Shown here one piece after another: positions 1 to 7,694 of a DNA stretch of 37,104 nucleotides. Every line of letters begins with the position of its first letter. The stretch's first letter is position 1. Made by a program: the position numbers and the translations under genes. Source of the stretch: Kitasatospora griseola. GTDB lineage: Bacteria; Actinomycetota; Actinomycetes; Streptomycetales; Streptomycetaceae. The notes under the pieces were generated by a model. The model did not search any database, was not told where the DNA came from, and saw only the letters and a program-made list of their open reading frames with translations. The DNA is taken from NCBI RefSeq assembly GCF_014648555.1, contig NZ_BMRI01000025.1, positions 792-37,895 on the forward strand. Direction: 5' to 3'.

Positions 1-1536
1 CGAGGAGTAGTTGGTGGTGGAGGTCATGTAGGTGGTCAGCGCGCGGTACCAGATCGCCGCGGCCTTGTCCTTGCCGATGCCGCCGAAGCTGTCGCCGTTG
101 CAGGGCGTGCCGTTGTGCGGCAGGCCACCGATGGTCTTGGCGCCGGTGCCTTCGGCGGTCAGGTAGAAGAAGTGGTTGGCGATGCCGGAGGAGTAGTGCA
201 CGTCCACCTGGCCGGCCCGGCTGCTGTAGCAGGACAGCGAGTTGCCGTCGGCGGCCGGGTTGTCCATCCGGCGCAGGTAGCCGTTGCCCATGTTGAGCTT
301 CTCGCCGATGTAGTAGTCACCGGCGTCGGTGCTGTTGTTGGCGTAGAACTCGACCATGCTGCCGAAGATGTCGGAGGTGGCCTCGTTCAGGCCGCCGGAC
401 TCGCCGGAGTAGTTCAGGTTGGCGGTGGCGGCGGTGACGCCGTGGCTCATCTCGTGGCCGGAGACGTCGAGCGCGGGCAGCGGCGTGTTGTTGTTCTGCG
501 AGGAGCCGTCGCCGAAGGACATGCAGAAGCAGCTGTCGTCGTAGAACGCGTTCAGCAGCTGGTTGTCCACGTGCACGTACGCCGGCGCGCCGCGGCCGTC
601 GTTGCGGATGCCGCTGCGGTTGAAGGTGTTCTTGTAGAAGTCCCAGGTCTTGGCGAGGCCGTAGGAGGCGTCCACGGCGGCGCTCTCGCGGCTCGAAGTG
701 GAGCCGTTGCCCCAGGAGTTGGTGGACTTGCTGAAGGTCCGGGCGTTCTGCGCGGGGTTGGACTGCGGGCTGTTGTACGAGTCGTAGACCACCGTGGAGC
801 CGTGCAGCGCGTCGGTCAGCGTGTAGCCGCTGCCGCCCTGGCTGGTCTCCAGGGTGACCTGGCCGACGTTGACGCCGTTGCCGGTGCCGGAGATCTCCGG
901 GTTGACTTCGTAGGTGTCGAGGACGGCGCCGCTGGCCGCGTCGACCAGCACGGCCTCGCGGGTGTTCGCGCCGGCCTCGCCCGCGCCGGTGACGGTGGTG
1001 CGGTACGCCAGCACCGGGACCTTGCCGAACGCCCAGACCACCAGCTGGCTGCTGTCCAGGTTGGTGGTGCGGGCCTGCTTGACGTGCTTGGCGCCGCGCT
1101 CGGCGCTCGCGGAGGCGTCGCCGGCGGTCAGCTTGGGCGTCACCCCGGCGACCTTCAGCGCGCCGTCGTGCGCCCAGCTGGTGGCCGTGATCTTCCCGTT
1201 CGCGGCGCGGTGGACGACCAGGTCGCCGCCGACCACCGGCAGGCCGCGGTAGGTGCGGTCGTAACGGACGTGCCGCGCGCCGTCGTTGTCGACCAGCACG
1301 TCCTTGGCCACCAGGCGCTCGTCCGGGCCGAGGCCCAGCGCCTTCGCCGTCGCGGCGGCCTCCTTGCCGGCCTGGTCGAGGGCCGCCAGCCGGCCCGTGG
1401 TGCTCATCGCCTGGAACCCGGCGCCGGGCTGCGTGGTGGCGCTGGCCTGCGCGACGCTCTGCGAGGTGGCCATCGCGGCGGTGCCCAGGGTGAGGGCGGC
1501 CGCAACAGCTGCCGCCAAGGCGGTCTTGCGGTTCAT
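1..1536 (-). CDS. Secreted M4 (thermolysin-type) zinc metalloprotease, 3' end outside window
   Basis: Secreted neutral metallopeptidase that cleaves proteins outside the cell. The frame is open from an ATG at 1536 to the window edge (512 codons), so the C-terminus is missing. Residues 1-30 are a signal peptide (MNRK, then an Ala-rich core). About 40-210 read as the FTP/PepSY propeptide that keeps the enzyme inactive until processed. The catalytic domain has the zinc motif HEMSH (361-365), the third-ligand region GLNEATSD (about 382-389) and the proton-donor His in IANHFFYL (about 452). These three together are diagnostic of family M4. The start is supported by GGAGG eight bases upstream and by the signal peptide. 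The upstream region (1640-1702) holds repeated CAAGG/CCTTG elements and a TAGCGT -10 candidate. The frame has no defect within the window. Confidence 0.93.
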   Translation of the reverse strand, partial: MNRKTALAAAVAAALTLGTAAMATSQSVAQASATTQPGAGFQAMSTTGRLAALDQAGKEAAATAKALGLGPDERLVAKDVLVDNDGARHVRYDRTYRGLPVVGGDLVVHRAANGKITATSWAHDGALKVAGVTPKLTAGDASASAERGAKHVKQARTTNLDSSQLVVWAFGKVPVLAYRTTVTGAGEAGANTREAVLVDAASGAVLDTYEVNPEISGTGNGVNVGQVTLETSQGGSGYTLTDALHGSTVVYDSYNSPQSNPAQNARTFSKSTNSWGNGSTSSRESAAVDASYGLAKTWDFYKNTFNRSGIRNDGRGAPAYVHVDNQLLNAFYDDSCFCMSFGDGSSQNNNTPLPALDVSGHEMSHGVTAATANLNYSGESGGLNEATSDIFGSMVEFYANNSTDAGDYYIGEKLNMGNGYLRRMDNPAADGNSLSCYSSRAGQVDVHYSSGIANHFFYLTAEGTGAKTIGGLPHNGTPCNGDSFGGIGKDKAAAIWYRALTTYMTSTTNYSS

Positions 1537-2253
1537 CGGGTATTCCTCCCACCGAGCCGGGGTTGATGGGGGACGGCCGGTGACACCGATGGGGTGTGGT
1601 GTCCCGGCCGGTTTCGGCTCGGCGGCAGGACGCTAGATCCACCGGAGACCCTTGCGACATGCCCTCGCCAACCCCACAAGGGCCGGACAAGGGTGATCCT
1701 TGCCCCGCAGCAGGGCTACCCCTGACGCCCCGTTGGCACCCGCTTTGCCGCTCCGGTCCCTCCGTTTGCCCCGCCCTTCGACCGGACCTGGGGCCGTGGG
1801 GCACCCGGCGGCCCGTCAGGGTTCGCCGGGGAGACCGGCACCTGCTGAGCCGCCACGAACTCCGGATGCCGGGGTCGGCCCGGACCGCGCAGCCGTGGAC
1901 CGCCGGCGGCTACGGCGGACGGCAGGGGGTGGAGTCACACCCGGTAGGGGCGGGCCAGGGTGGGCTGCCGCCGCAGGGCGGCGACGGCGGCGATCCGGGC
2001 GCGCGCCGCTACTTTGCCCGTCGAGGCTCCGCACCGCCGGGCCCCACCCGGGCGGTCCGAACACGCGGGGCGCGGCATGGGCCGTTCGGGAGGACGCGGT
2101 TCCGTTTCTGAGGTAGCGTCAGGGCCCGGTCCGGATCCGGACGCCCCGTACCGGCGAGTGGAAGCTCCGAGCATGCGGTGGCCGCCGGTCCGGCCGGCCG
2201 TCGCCCCGCTCCCCCGGGCGGGGCGGTACCCGACAGAAAGCGGAGCCGAATCC
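1537..2253. other. Intergenic region between divergent protease and chitosanase genes
   Basis: No convincing gene was found. The open frames here lack a start with a ribosome binding site and have no recognisable product. On the minus strand, TAGCGT (about 1632-1637) could be the protease -10. Upstream of it lie CCCTTG (1649-1654), ACAAGGG (1676-1682), ACAAGGG (1687-1693) and CCTTG (1698-1702). The pair CAAGG/CCTTG at 1688-1702 is a 5+5+5 inverted repeat. On the plus strand, TAGCGT at 2114-2119 and the perfect 14-base palindrome GTCCGGATCCGGAC at 2129-2142 precede the chitosanase start. Confidence 0.6.
2129..2142. promoter_or_regulatory. Perfect 14-bp palindrome upstream of chitosanase
   Basis: GTCCGGATCCGGAC is perfectly self-complementary and lies 112 bp upstream of the chitosanase start, just after a TAGCGT -10 candidate (2114-2119). 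Its position near the presumed start of transcription would suit a repressor site, but GC-rich palindromes also occur by chance and no regulator is identified. Confidence 0.3.
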
Positions 2254-3387
2254 ATGCAGAGCGGAGCAAGCAGCAGCGGCAGACGGCCGCGCCCCGTCCA
2301 GGTGGCGCTGGCGGTGGGGGTGGCCGCGGCAGTGACCGCGGGCCTCACCGCCGCAAGCCCCCAGGGCGGCGCCGCCACCCGGCGGCACGGGGCCGCGGCT
2401 CCACCGCCGATATCCGTCGCCGTGTCCGACTTCCCCGGCGCAGCGACGAGTTCGCCGACCTCCTCCCCGTCGCCGTCCGCACCGACCGCCGCCACGCTCC
2501 CGGCGGGCCCGACCGGCACGGAACCCGGCACCGGCACCTCCCCGGCGGACACCGCCGCCGGCGCGTCGCGCATCGCGGCCAAATCCTCGCCGACCCCGAG
2601 CCCGAGCCCGACCCCGACCTCGACCCCGACCTCGACGCGCAGCACCGCCTCGGCCGCCCCCGCCGCCACTACCACCACCGCCCCGCGGCCGGACCTCACC
2701 GACCCGAAGTGGAAGGAGTACGCGCAGCAACTGGTCTCCAGCGCCGAGAACTCCACCCTGGACTGGCGCTCCCAGTACCCGTACATCGAGGACATCGGCG
2801 ACGGCCACGGCTACACCGCCGGAATCATCGGCTTCTGCTCCGGCACCGGCGACCTGGCCGACGTGATCACCCGCTACACCCAGCTGAAGCCGGGCAACAT
2901 CCTGGCCAAGTACCTGCCAGCGCTGGCCATGCTCGACGGCAGCGCCTCGCACCAGGGCCTCGACCCGACGTTCGTCGGCGACTGGCAGCGGGCCGCCGCG
3001 GACCCGCTGCTCCAGCAGGCCCAGAACGAGGAGCGCGACCGCCAGTACTTCACCCCGGCGGTGACGCAGGCCAAGGCGGACGGGCTGCACGCGCTCGGCC
3101 AGTTCGCGTACTACGACGCGATCGTGGTGCACGGCCCGCGCGGCTTCGCCACCATCCGCACGGCCGCACTGGCCAAGGCGACGACGCCGGTCAAGGGCGG
3201 CAACGAGACCACCTACCTGAACGCCTTCCTGGACGCCCGCAAGGCCTACATGCTGGCCGGCAACCCGAACCGCAACACGTCCAGGATCGACACCGAGCAG
3301 CGAGTCTTCCTCCAGGCCGGCAACCTCGACCTGCGACCCCCGCTGAACTGGAAGGTGTACGGCGACAGTTACACCATCCCGGCCTGA
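2254..3387 (+). CDS. Secreted chitosanase, glycoside hydrolase family 46
   Basis: Endo-chitosanase that hydrolyses beta-1,4 bonds of chitosan outside the cell; 377 residues. The N-terminus (about 1-40) is an export signal with the basic segment GRRPRP followed by an Ala/Val/Leu core. A long low-complexity linker rich in Thr, Ser and Pro (about 50-145, including TPSPSPTPTSTPTS) follows. The GH46 domain spans about 150-377. The catalytic pair is visible: the acid Glu165 in SSAENS and Asp183 in DIGDGHGYTAG. Their 18-residue spacing equals that of Glu22 and Asp40 in the Kitasatospora N174 enzyme. ATG 2254 was chosen because it starts at the signal peptide; an upstream in-frame ATG (2173) would add residues with no signal character. 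Most GH46 enzymes are a bare domain, so the roughly 100-residue linker is a lineage-specific elaboration, perhaps for cell-wall spanning. Confidence 0.95.
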   Translation: MQSGASSSGRRPRPVQVALAVGVAAAVTAGLTAASPQGGAATRRHGAAAPPPISVAVSDFPGAATSSPTSSPSPSAPTAATLPAGPTGTEPGTGTSPADTAAGASRIAAKSSPTPSPSPTPTSTPTSTRSTASAAPAATTTTAPRPDLTDPKWKEYAQQLVSSAENSTLDWRSQYPYIEDIGDGHGYTAGIIGFCSGTGDLADVITRYTQLKPGNILAKYLPALAMLDGSASHQGLDPTFVGDWQRAAADPLLQQAQNEERDRQYFTPAVTQAKADGLHALGQFAYYDAIVVHGPRGFATIRTAALAKATTPVKGGNETTYLNAFLDARKAYMLAGNPNRNTSRIDTEQRVFLQAGNLDLRPPLNWKVYGDSYTIPA

Positions 3388-3405
3388 CCCGCCGGTCGGC
3401 CGGGA
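3377..3405. terminator. Shared hairpin between convergent chitosanase and cellulase genes
   Basis: TCCCGGCC (3377-3384) and GGCCGGGA (3398-3405) form a perfect 8-bp stem with a 13-base loop. The 5' arm overlaps the end of the chitosanase gene (stop 3385-3387) and the hairpin sits before the cellulase stop (3421) on the other strand. It can act in both directions. There is no T-tract, which is common in streptomycetes. Confidence 0.5.
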
Positions 3406-3420
3406 CGGTCGTGGACGTCG

Positions 3421-6400
3421 TCAGCCGGGGGTGCCGGGCACCACCAGCCGATCCAGGTCGGGCGCGGCCCCGGAGGGGTTGGCGACCGTGAGGGTGTTGC
3501 TGCCGGCCGCCAGCGCGAGCGCCACCGTGACGGTGCCGGGCGTGGTGAAGGCCCCGGTCGGGGCGAATGCCACGCTCTGCACCGGCCCGCTGTTGACAGA
3601 CAGTTCGGCGGTCCGGGCGCCGGCCGAGCCGTTGGTGTAGGCGATCTGCACCTGGTACGTCCCGGCGGTGGCGACGGTGACGCCGTGGAAGACGAGCGTG
3701 CCCGTTCCGGCGGTGACGGTGCCGAGGTACCCGACCCGGCTGCCGCCGGAACAGGCCGCGCAGGCCACGACGGCGGCCCGTCCGGTCAGCGCGTTGGCCG
3801 CCGCCTCGGCCTCGTAACTTCCGCCGGAGGGTGCGGTGTTGGAGGTGGCGACGTCGACGGCGGTGTCGTCCACCACGAAGTCGGTGGTGCCGCCGTTGGC
3901 GGCGGTCTCGGTGCCGGTGAACTTCAGGGTGACAGTGCGTCCGGCCCAGGCGGACAGATCGGCGGTGCGGCGGGTGAAGCCGGCGCCCTTGTCGAGGTTG
4001 GAATGGGTGGCGAGGGTGGTGAGCACCGTGCCGCCGGCGTCCAGGAGTTGGACCTTCAGGGTGTCGGGCGTGGCGGTGGTCGTATTCTCCGTGGAGTCGA
4101 CGTGCAGCCAGTAGGAGAGGGTGGCGGCGCAGCCGGCGGGCAGGGCGACGCTCTGGGCGACGGTGTCGGTGCCGGCCGTGGAGTTGCCGTTCAACCAGGC
4201 GATCCTGCTGCCGCTGTGCGCGGGTTCGGCGCCGGTGGCGGCGGTGATCGGCTGGAAGCCGAGAGTGGAGGTCTGGGTCCACGGCGCGGCGGAGGCGTCC
4301 TCGAAGCCGGGGTTGCCGAGCAGCTGGGCCGCAGTGCAACTGCCGCCCGGGGCAACGACGGTGAGCGTGTAGGTGGCGCTGTGGCTGCCGCCCGGGGCGG
4401 TGCCGGTGACGGTGATCGGGTAGCTGCCGGCGGCGGTGCCCGCGGCGACGGTGGCGGTGAGGGTGGCGCTGCCGCTGGCGGTGACGGTGCTCGGTGCGAA
4501 CGCGACGGTGACGCCGGCGGGTGCGCCGGCGGCGGTCAGCGCGATCTGCTGGGCGGCGCCCGAGGCGACGGCGGTGGTGAGCGTCGCGGTGGCGGCGCCG
4601 CCCGGGGCGGTGCTGCCGGCCGCGGGGCCGACGGTCAGTGAGAAGTCGTCGGCGGGCGGGCTGGTCGGCCCGTTGACCGCCTGCTGGAGGGCGGCGCCGA
4701 TGATCGCCGAGCCGGTCATGTCGATGGCCGGCTCGGAGGTCTGCCAGGAGCGCACGTCGTCCACGTACCGGCTGCTGTGTCCGGTGAAGGCGCTGTACGG
4801 GTCGGCGCCGGCGGGCGGGCAGGCCTTCATGCCGGTCTGGTAGCTGCCCAGCCCGCCGCTGAAGATGCCGGCGGCGTTGGGTCCGTTGACCACGGCGCCG
4901 ATCGGGATGGCGCCCGTCCCGTCGGTGGAGCCGTTGATGTTGGCGACCTGGTGCTGGATGCAGTGCGGGAAGGTGGTGCCTTCGCCGACCATGAAACTGG
5001 TGCCCCACGGGTTCGCGCCGAACAGCCAGTTGCGCTGCTGGGTGGCGTAGTTGTCGAACGAGGTGTCGCCGCTGGCCTGCTTGTAGAGCGCCTCGGTGGC
5101 GAGCAGGCCGAAGCTGTGCGAGTCGGCGTCGAAGTCGGTGTAGGTGCCGCCGGCGTGGAAGATGTCGGCGGCGGCGCGGTCGGCGCCGACCTTGGTCTGC
5201 CGCTTGAGGTCGGCGACCAGGTCGGCGGCGGTGACGGCCAGTCCGCCGGGGTTGCCGGCGGCGGCGATGGCCCGGATCAGGTCGGCGTGGGCGAGCGCGC
5301 TGGTGTCGTACAGGTTGAAGGTGTCGCCCTTGTCGTTGGCCAGGTAGCCCTTGGCCCAGGTGGCGGCGGCCGTCAGGTACGGGGTGGCGTTCCGGCCCAA
5401 CTGTTGGGCGGCGAGGGCGAGTTCCGCGCCGCCGAACTCCATGTCGTCGCGCCAGGTGGACTCGGGGTAGTAGTCGTTGGGGACGGCGGTGGTGAGCGGG
5501 TTCGGCGGGGCCGAGGTGTTGGCCAGCGCGTACAGCGAGGCGGCGGCCTGGTAGTAGGCCTGCGCCTGCGCGGGGTCGGCGGCGGCGTTCACCTGCGCGG
5601 CGAGCGCGAACGCGGCGGAGACCCGCCCGGCCAGGTTGGGGCTCACCTGCCCGCCCGGCGTGTTGGCCCGGAACACCGGGCGGTGGGCGGCGGCGTACCG
5701 GTCGGCGGAGGCGGTGTCGCCGTCGTCCCTCTCGGGCAGTCGCCACAGGTCGTGGTCGCCGACGAAGCTGCCGCTCGCGTTGCCGGAGCCGATGCCGACC
5801 TGGAGGTACAGGGTCTTGCTCGACTGGTCCCACATCCGGTTCAGCCAGGCCGCGCCGAACTGCGCCTCCGCACCGAGAGCGGCGGGCGCGGCGCTGCCCA
5901 GGGCGCGCTGGGCGGCGAGCAGGACGGCGTCGGCGTAGGCGGTGGTGTGGGTGAACTTCAGGTAGTCGCCGGCGTCGGACCAGCCGCCGCTGACGTTCAC
6001 CGGCCCGGCGATCCTCGACAGGTCGCTGTTGGTGATGACGTCGGAGCCGCCGCTCTGGAACGAGGGCACGGCGTAGACGTTCGCGGTGGCGTCGTTCAGG
6101 TGGGCGGGTTTGCGGCCGAGCGGGCCGGAGACGGTGTCGCTGCCGTCGCGCTGGGTCTGGAAGAAGGTGACGCCGTCGGCGACGAACTTGCCGTACAGCG
6201 CGGCCGGGTCGGCGACCTTGAAGGTCGGCGAGGTGGCGCTGACGCCGCCGGCGACCACCAGGCGGTAGGTGCCGGGCGCGGTCAGACCGGCCAGGGTGAT
6301 CGGGTAGACGGCCGGGTACGCGCTGTTCCACGAGCCGAGGCTGGTGGCGCCGACGGCGCCCGTCCTGACGGTGGCGCCGGTGGAGTCGAGCACGCTCCAG

Positions 6401-6603
6401 CTCGCGGAGGAGACCGCGGCGCTGGTCATCAGATAGGCCTGTTTGGTCTCGCCGGGCAGGAACCCGGCCTGGTCGACGCGGATCAGGCCGGTGGCGGCGG
6501 CCTGCGCGGGGCCGGCGCCGAGAGCCAGCGGGGCGGCGGTGAGCGCGGCGGCGAGCAGCGCGCCGAGGGCGGTGCGTCGGGCCGGTCTCCTGGGCATGAC
6601 CAT
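3421..6603 (-). CDS. Secreted multidomain cellulase, glycoside hydrolase family 9
   Basis: Endo/processive beta-1,4-glucanase acting outside the cell; 1060 residues. Domain order: signal peptide (1-37, with RRPARR and a cleavage site near AQAAA); CelD_N Ig-like domain (about 38-130, GLIRVDQAGFLP); GH9 (alpha/alpha)6 barrel (about 131-641); a NEW3/Ig-like spacer (about 653-755); a jelly-roll carbohydrate-binding-type module starting LLGNPGFED (about 765-890); and a C-terminal CBM35/CBM6-type module (about 915-1055, starting YEAEAA). Catalytic residues are visible: Asp210 and Asp213 in SDAGDY and the acid Glu624 in TSEPAID. GGGAG lies 6 bases before ATG 6603; ATG 6597 is an alternative. A 19-base palindromic element (6619-6637) overlaps the leader. 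The long Ala/Gly/Val-rich tail is typical of actinomycete CAZymes. Confidence 0.94.
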   Translation of the reverse strand: MVMPRRPARRTALGALLAAALTAAPLALGAGPAQAAATGLIRVDQAGFLPGETKQAYLMTSAAVSSASWSVLDSTGATVRTGAVGATSLGSWNSAYPAVYPITLAGLTAPGTYRLVVAGGVSATSPTFKVADPAALYGKFVADGVTFFQTQRDGSDTVSGPLGRKPAHLNDATANVYAVPSFQSGGSDVITNSDLSRIAGPVNVSGGWSDAGDYLKFTHTTAYADAVLLAAQRALGSAAPAALGAEAQFGAAWLNRMWDQSSKTLYLQVGIGSGNASGSFVGDHDLWRLPERDDGDTASADRYAAAHRPVFRANTPGGQVSPNLAGRVSAAFALAAQVNAAADPAQAQAYYQAAASLYALANTSAPPNPLTTAVPNDYYPESTWRDDMEFGGAELALAAQQLGRNATPYLTAAATWAKGYLANDKGDTFNLYDTSALAHADLIRAIAAAGNPGGLAVTAADLVADLKRQTKVGADRAAADIFHAGGTYTDFDADSHSFGLLATEALYKQASGDTSFDNYATQQRNWLFGANPWGTSFMVGEGTTFPHCIQHQVANINGSTDGTGAIPIGAVVNGPNAAGIFSGGLGSYQTGMKACPPAGADPYSAFTGHSSRYVDDVRSWQTSEPAIDMTGSAIIGAALQQAVNGPTSPPADDFSLTVGPAAGSTAPGGAATATLTTAVASGAAQQIALTAAGAPAGVTVAFAPSTVTASGSATLTATVAAGTAAGSYPITVTGTAPGGSHSATYTLTVVAPGGSCTAAQLLGNPGFEDASAAPWTQTSTLGFQPITAATGAEPAHSGSRIAWLNGNSTAGTDTVAQSVALPAGCAATLSYWLHVDSTENTTTATPDTLKVQLLDAGGTVLTTLATHSNLDKGAGFTRRTADLSAWAGRTVTLKFTGTETAANGGTTDFVVDDTAVDVATSNTAPSGGSYEAEAAANALTGRAAVVACAACSGGSRVGYLGTVTAGTGTLVFHGVTVATAGTYQVQIAYTNGSAGARTAELSVNSGPVQSVAFAPTGAFTTPGTVTVALALAAGSNTLTVANPSGAAPDLDRLVVPGTPG

Positions 6604-6618
6604 CAGCAGCTCCCAACC

Positions 6619-6637
6619 GTTAGGAAGTCTTCCTTAC
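6619..6637. promoter_or_regulatory. Candidate CAZyme operator upstream of the GH9 gene
   Basis: GTTAGGAAGTCTTCCTTAC contains a perfect AGGAAG-T-CTTCCT inverted repeat with partly matching flanks. It ends 16 bp before the cellulase start, so a bound repressor would block the leader or promoter. From memory, AT-rich palindromes of the type TTAGGAAA-TTTCCTAA are common before streptomycete polysaccharide-degrading genes and are linked to ROK-family repressors. The match here is by eye. Confidence 0.55.
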
Positions 6638-6739
6638 CGTTCCTGGAAGCTAGAGCGCCGGCCGGACACGGTCAAGACTCGTCGCGGAGTTGACGCACCA
6701 TCAGTTCGGGCGGGTGCGGCCGGGCCGGAGCGACATCCG

Positions 6740-7507
6740 TCAGACCGTGGTCGGCGCGGCCAGGTCGAGCGTGAAGCTGAAGCGGTCGCCGCGGTAGAGC
6801 GTGCGGACGAGCTCCAGCGGCCGACCGGCGTCGTCGCGGCTGCGGCGGTGCAGCAGCAGCATCGGCAGAGCGGGCGGGGTGCCGATCAGCAGGGCTTCGC
6901 GCGGAGTGGCGAGCACGGTCTCGATCCGCTCCTCCGCGCCGGCCAGCCGGATGCCGCGGGCGTGCAGGTGCGCGTACAGCGAGCCGGCGGGGTCGAACTC
7001 CCGGTCCAGGTCGGGGACTCGGGCGACCGGCAGGTAGGTGGATTCCAGGCCGACGCGCTCCTCGTCGGCGCGCAGGACGCGCTCCAGGTGCCAGAGCATC
7101 TCCCCCGGGGCGACGGCCAGGCGTTCGGCGAGCGCCGGTTCGGCGCTCTGCCGGTCGAGGGCGATCAGCGTGCGGCCGGGGCGCAGGCCCTGGCGGGTGA
7201 CGCCCTCGGTGTAACTGGCGAGCGACAGCGGCTGCTCGATCTTGGCGCCGGCCACCACGGTGCCCCGCCCCTGACGCCGCAGCCGGCCCTCCAGCAGCAG
7301 GTCGCGCAGCGCCTGCCGGAGGGTGGCCCGGGCGACGCCGTACCGCTCGGCCAGCGCCGCCTCGGTGGGGAGCCGGCCGCCCGGGCCCAACGCGTCCAGC
7401 AGCTCCTCCATCTGGGCCTTGACCAGGTAGTACTTCGGCACCCGCCCGTGCTCGGGGACGCCGTACCTGGCGGGGGCGAGGGGCGTGCCGTGGGTGCCGT
7501 GGTTCAC
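6740..7507 (-). CDS. GntR-family (HutC/DasR type) transcriptional regulator with UTRA domain
   Basis: DNA-binding regulator, 255 residues. Residues about 20-95 form the winged helix (RVPKYYLVKAQMEELL, LPTEAALAERYGVARATLRQAL, GRLRRQGRGTVVA), followed by a UTRA effector domain (about 110-250) ending RGDRFSFTLDL. The architecture is that of DasR/YvoA, which sense sugar phosphates, but the ligand of this protein is unknown. The start is GTG 7507; it lacks a clear Shine-Dalgarno. It is divergent from the secreted phosphatase at 7695, with a dre-like element in the shared promoter, so the phosphatase is the probable target. Two ACGAAC direct repeats 10 bp apart (7543, 7553) and the inverted repeat GCTGTT-C-AACAGC (7528-7540) lie in its own upstream region and may be additional control sites. 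Confidence 0.9.
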   Translation of the reverse strand: MNHGTHGTPLAPARYGVPEHGRVPKYYLVKAQMEELLDALGPGGRLPTEAALAERYGVARATLRQALRDLLLEGRLRRQGRGTVVAGAKIEQPLSLASYTEGVTRQGLRPGRTLIALDRQSAEPALAERLAVAPGEMLWHLERVLRADEERVGLESTYLPVARVPDLDREFDPAGSLYAHLHARGIRLAGAEERIETVLATPREALLIGTPPALPMLLLHRRSRDDAGRPLELVRTLYRGDRFSFTLDLAAPTTV

Positions 7508-7527
7508 CCGTCCAGCCTAAGGCCTGA

Positions 7528-7540
7528 GCTGTTCAACAGC
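7528..7540. promoter_or_regulatory. Perfect 6+1+6 inverted repeat next to gntR start
   Basis: GCTGTT-C-AACAGC lies 20 bp upstream of the GTG start of the GntR gene, inside its expected leader or promoter. Autoregulation by GntR is one possible role. The sequence differs from the dre-like site at 7564, so a second regulator is equally possible. Confidence 0.35.
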
Positions 7541-7563
7541 CCACGAACCATAACGAACAAATA

Positions 7564-7579
7564 ACTGGTCTGGACTGAA
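7564..7579. promoter_or_regulatory. dre-like GntR/DasR operator
   Basis: ACTGGTCTGGACTGAA matches the DasR-responsive element consensus (recalled as ACTGGTCTAGACCACT) at all eight left-half positions and at GAC in the right half. It lies between a DasR-type GntR gene and its divergent neighbour. The site may belong to the local GntR protein or to a genome-wide DasR; sequence alone cannot separate these. TACAAT (7596-7601) could be the -10 of the phosphatase promoter, which would place the operator over the -35 region. Confidence 0.55.
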
Positions 7580-7694
7580 TTTTGACACTTGTTCATACAA
7601 TCGTGGACTCGGAGGGGGGTCACGCTCGCCCCGCCACCCCATCCTCGGTCTGCCGGTGCAACCGCACCCCGCCGCTTCCCCGTTGGGAGACCTC

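Noticed and set aside
115..1566. Long plus-strand open frame opposite the M4 protease
   Set aside because: It is antisense to a gene with complete M4 motifs; its composition (Val/Gly/Arg-rich) is that of a shadow frame and it has no ribosome binding site.
4777..6693. Plus-strand open frame opposite the GH9 cellulase
   Set aside because: Gly/Val-rich shadow of the cellulase; no start signal and no family.
7582..7601. TTGACA and TACAAT read as one promoter for the phosphatase
   Set aside because: Only eight bases separate them, too few for a -35/-10 pair; TACAAT may still be a -10 with another -35.
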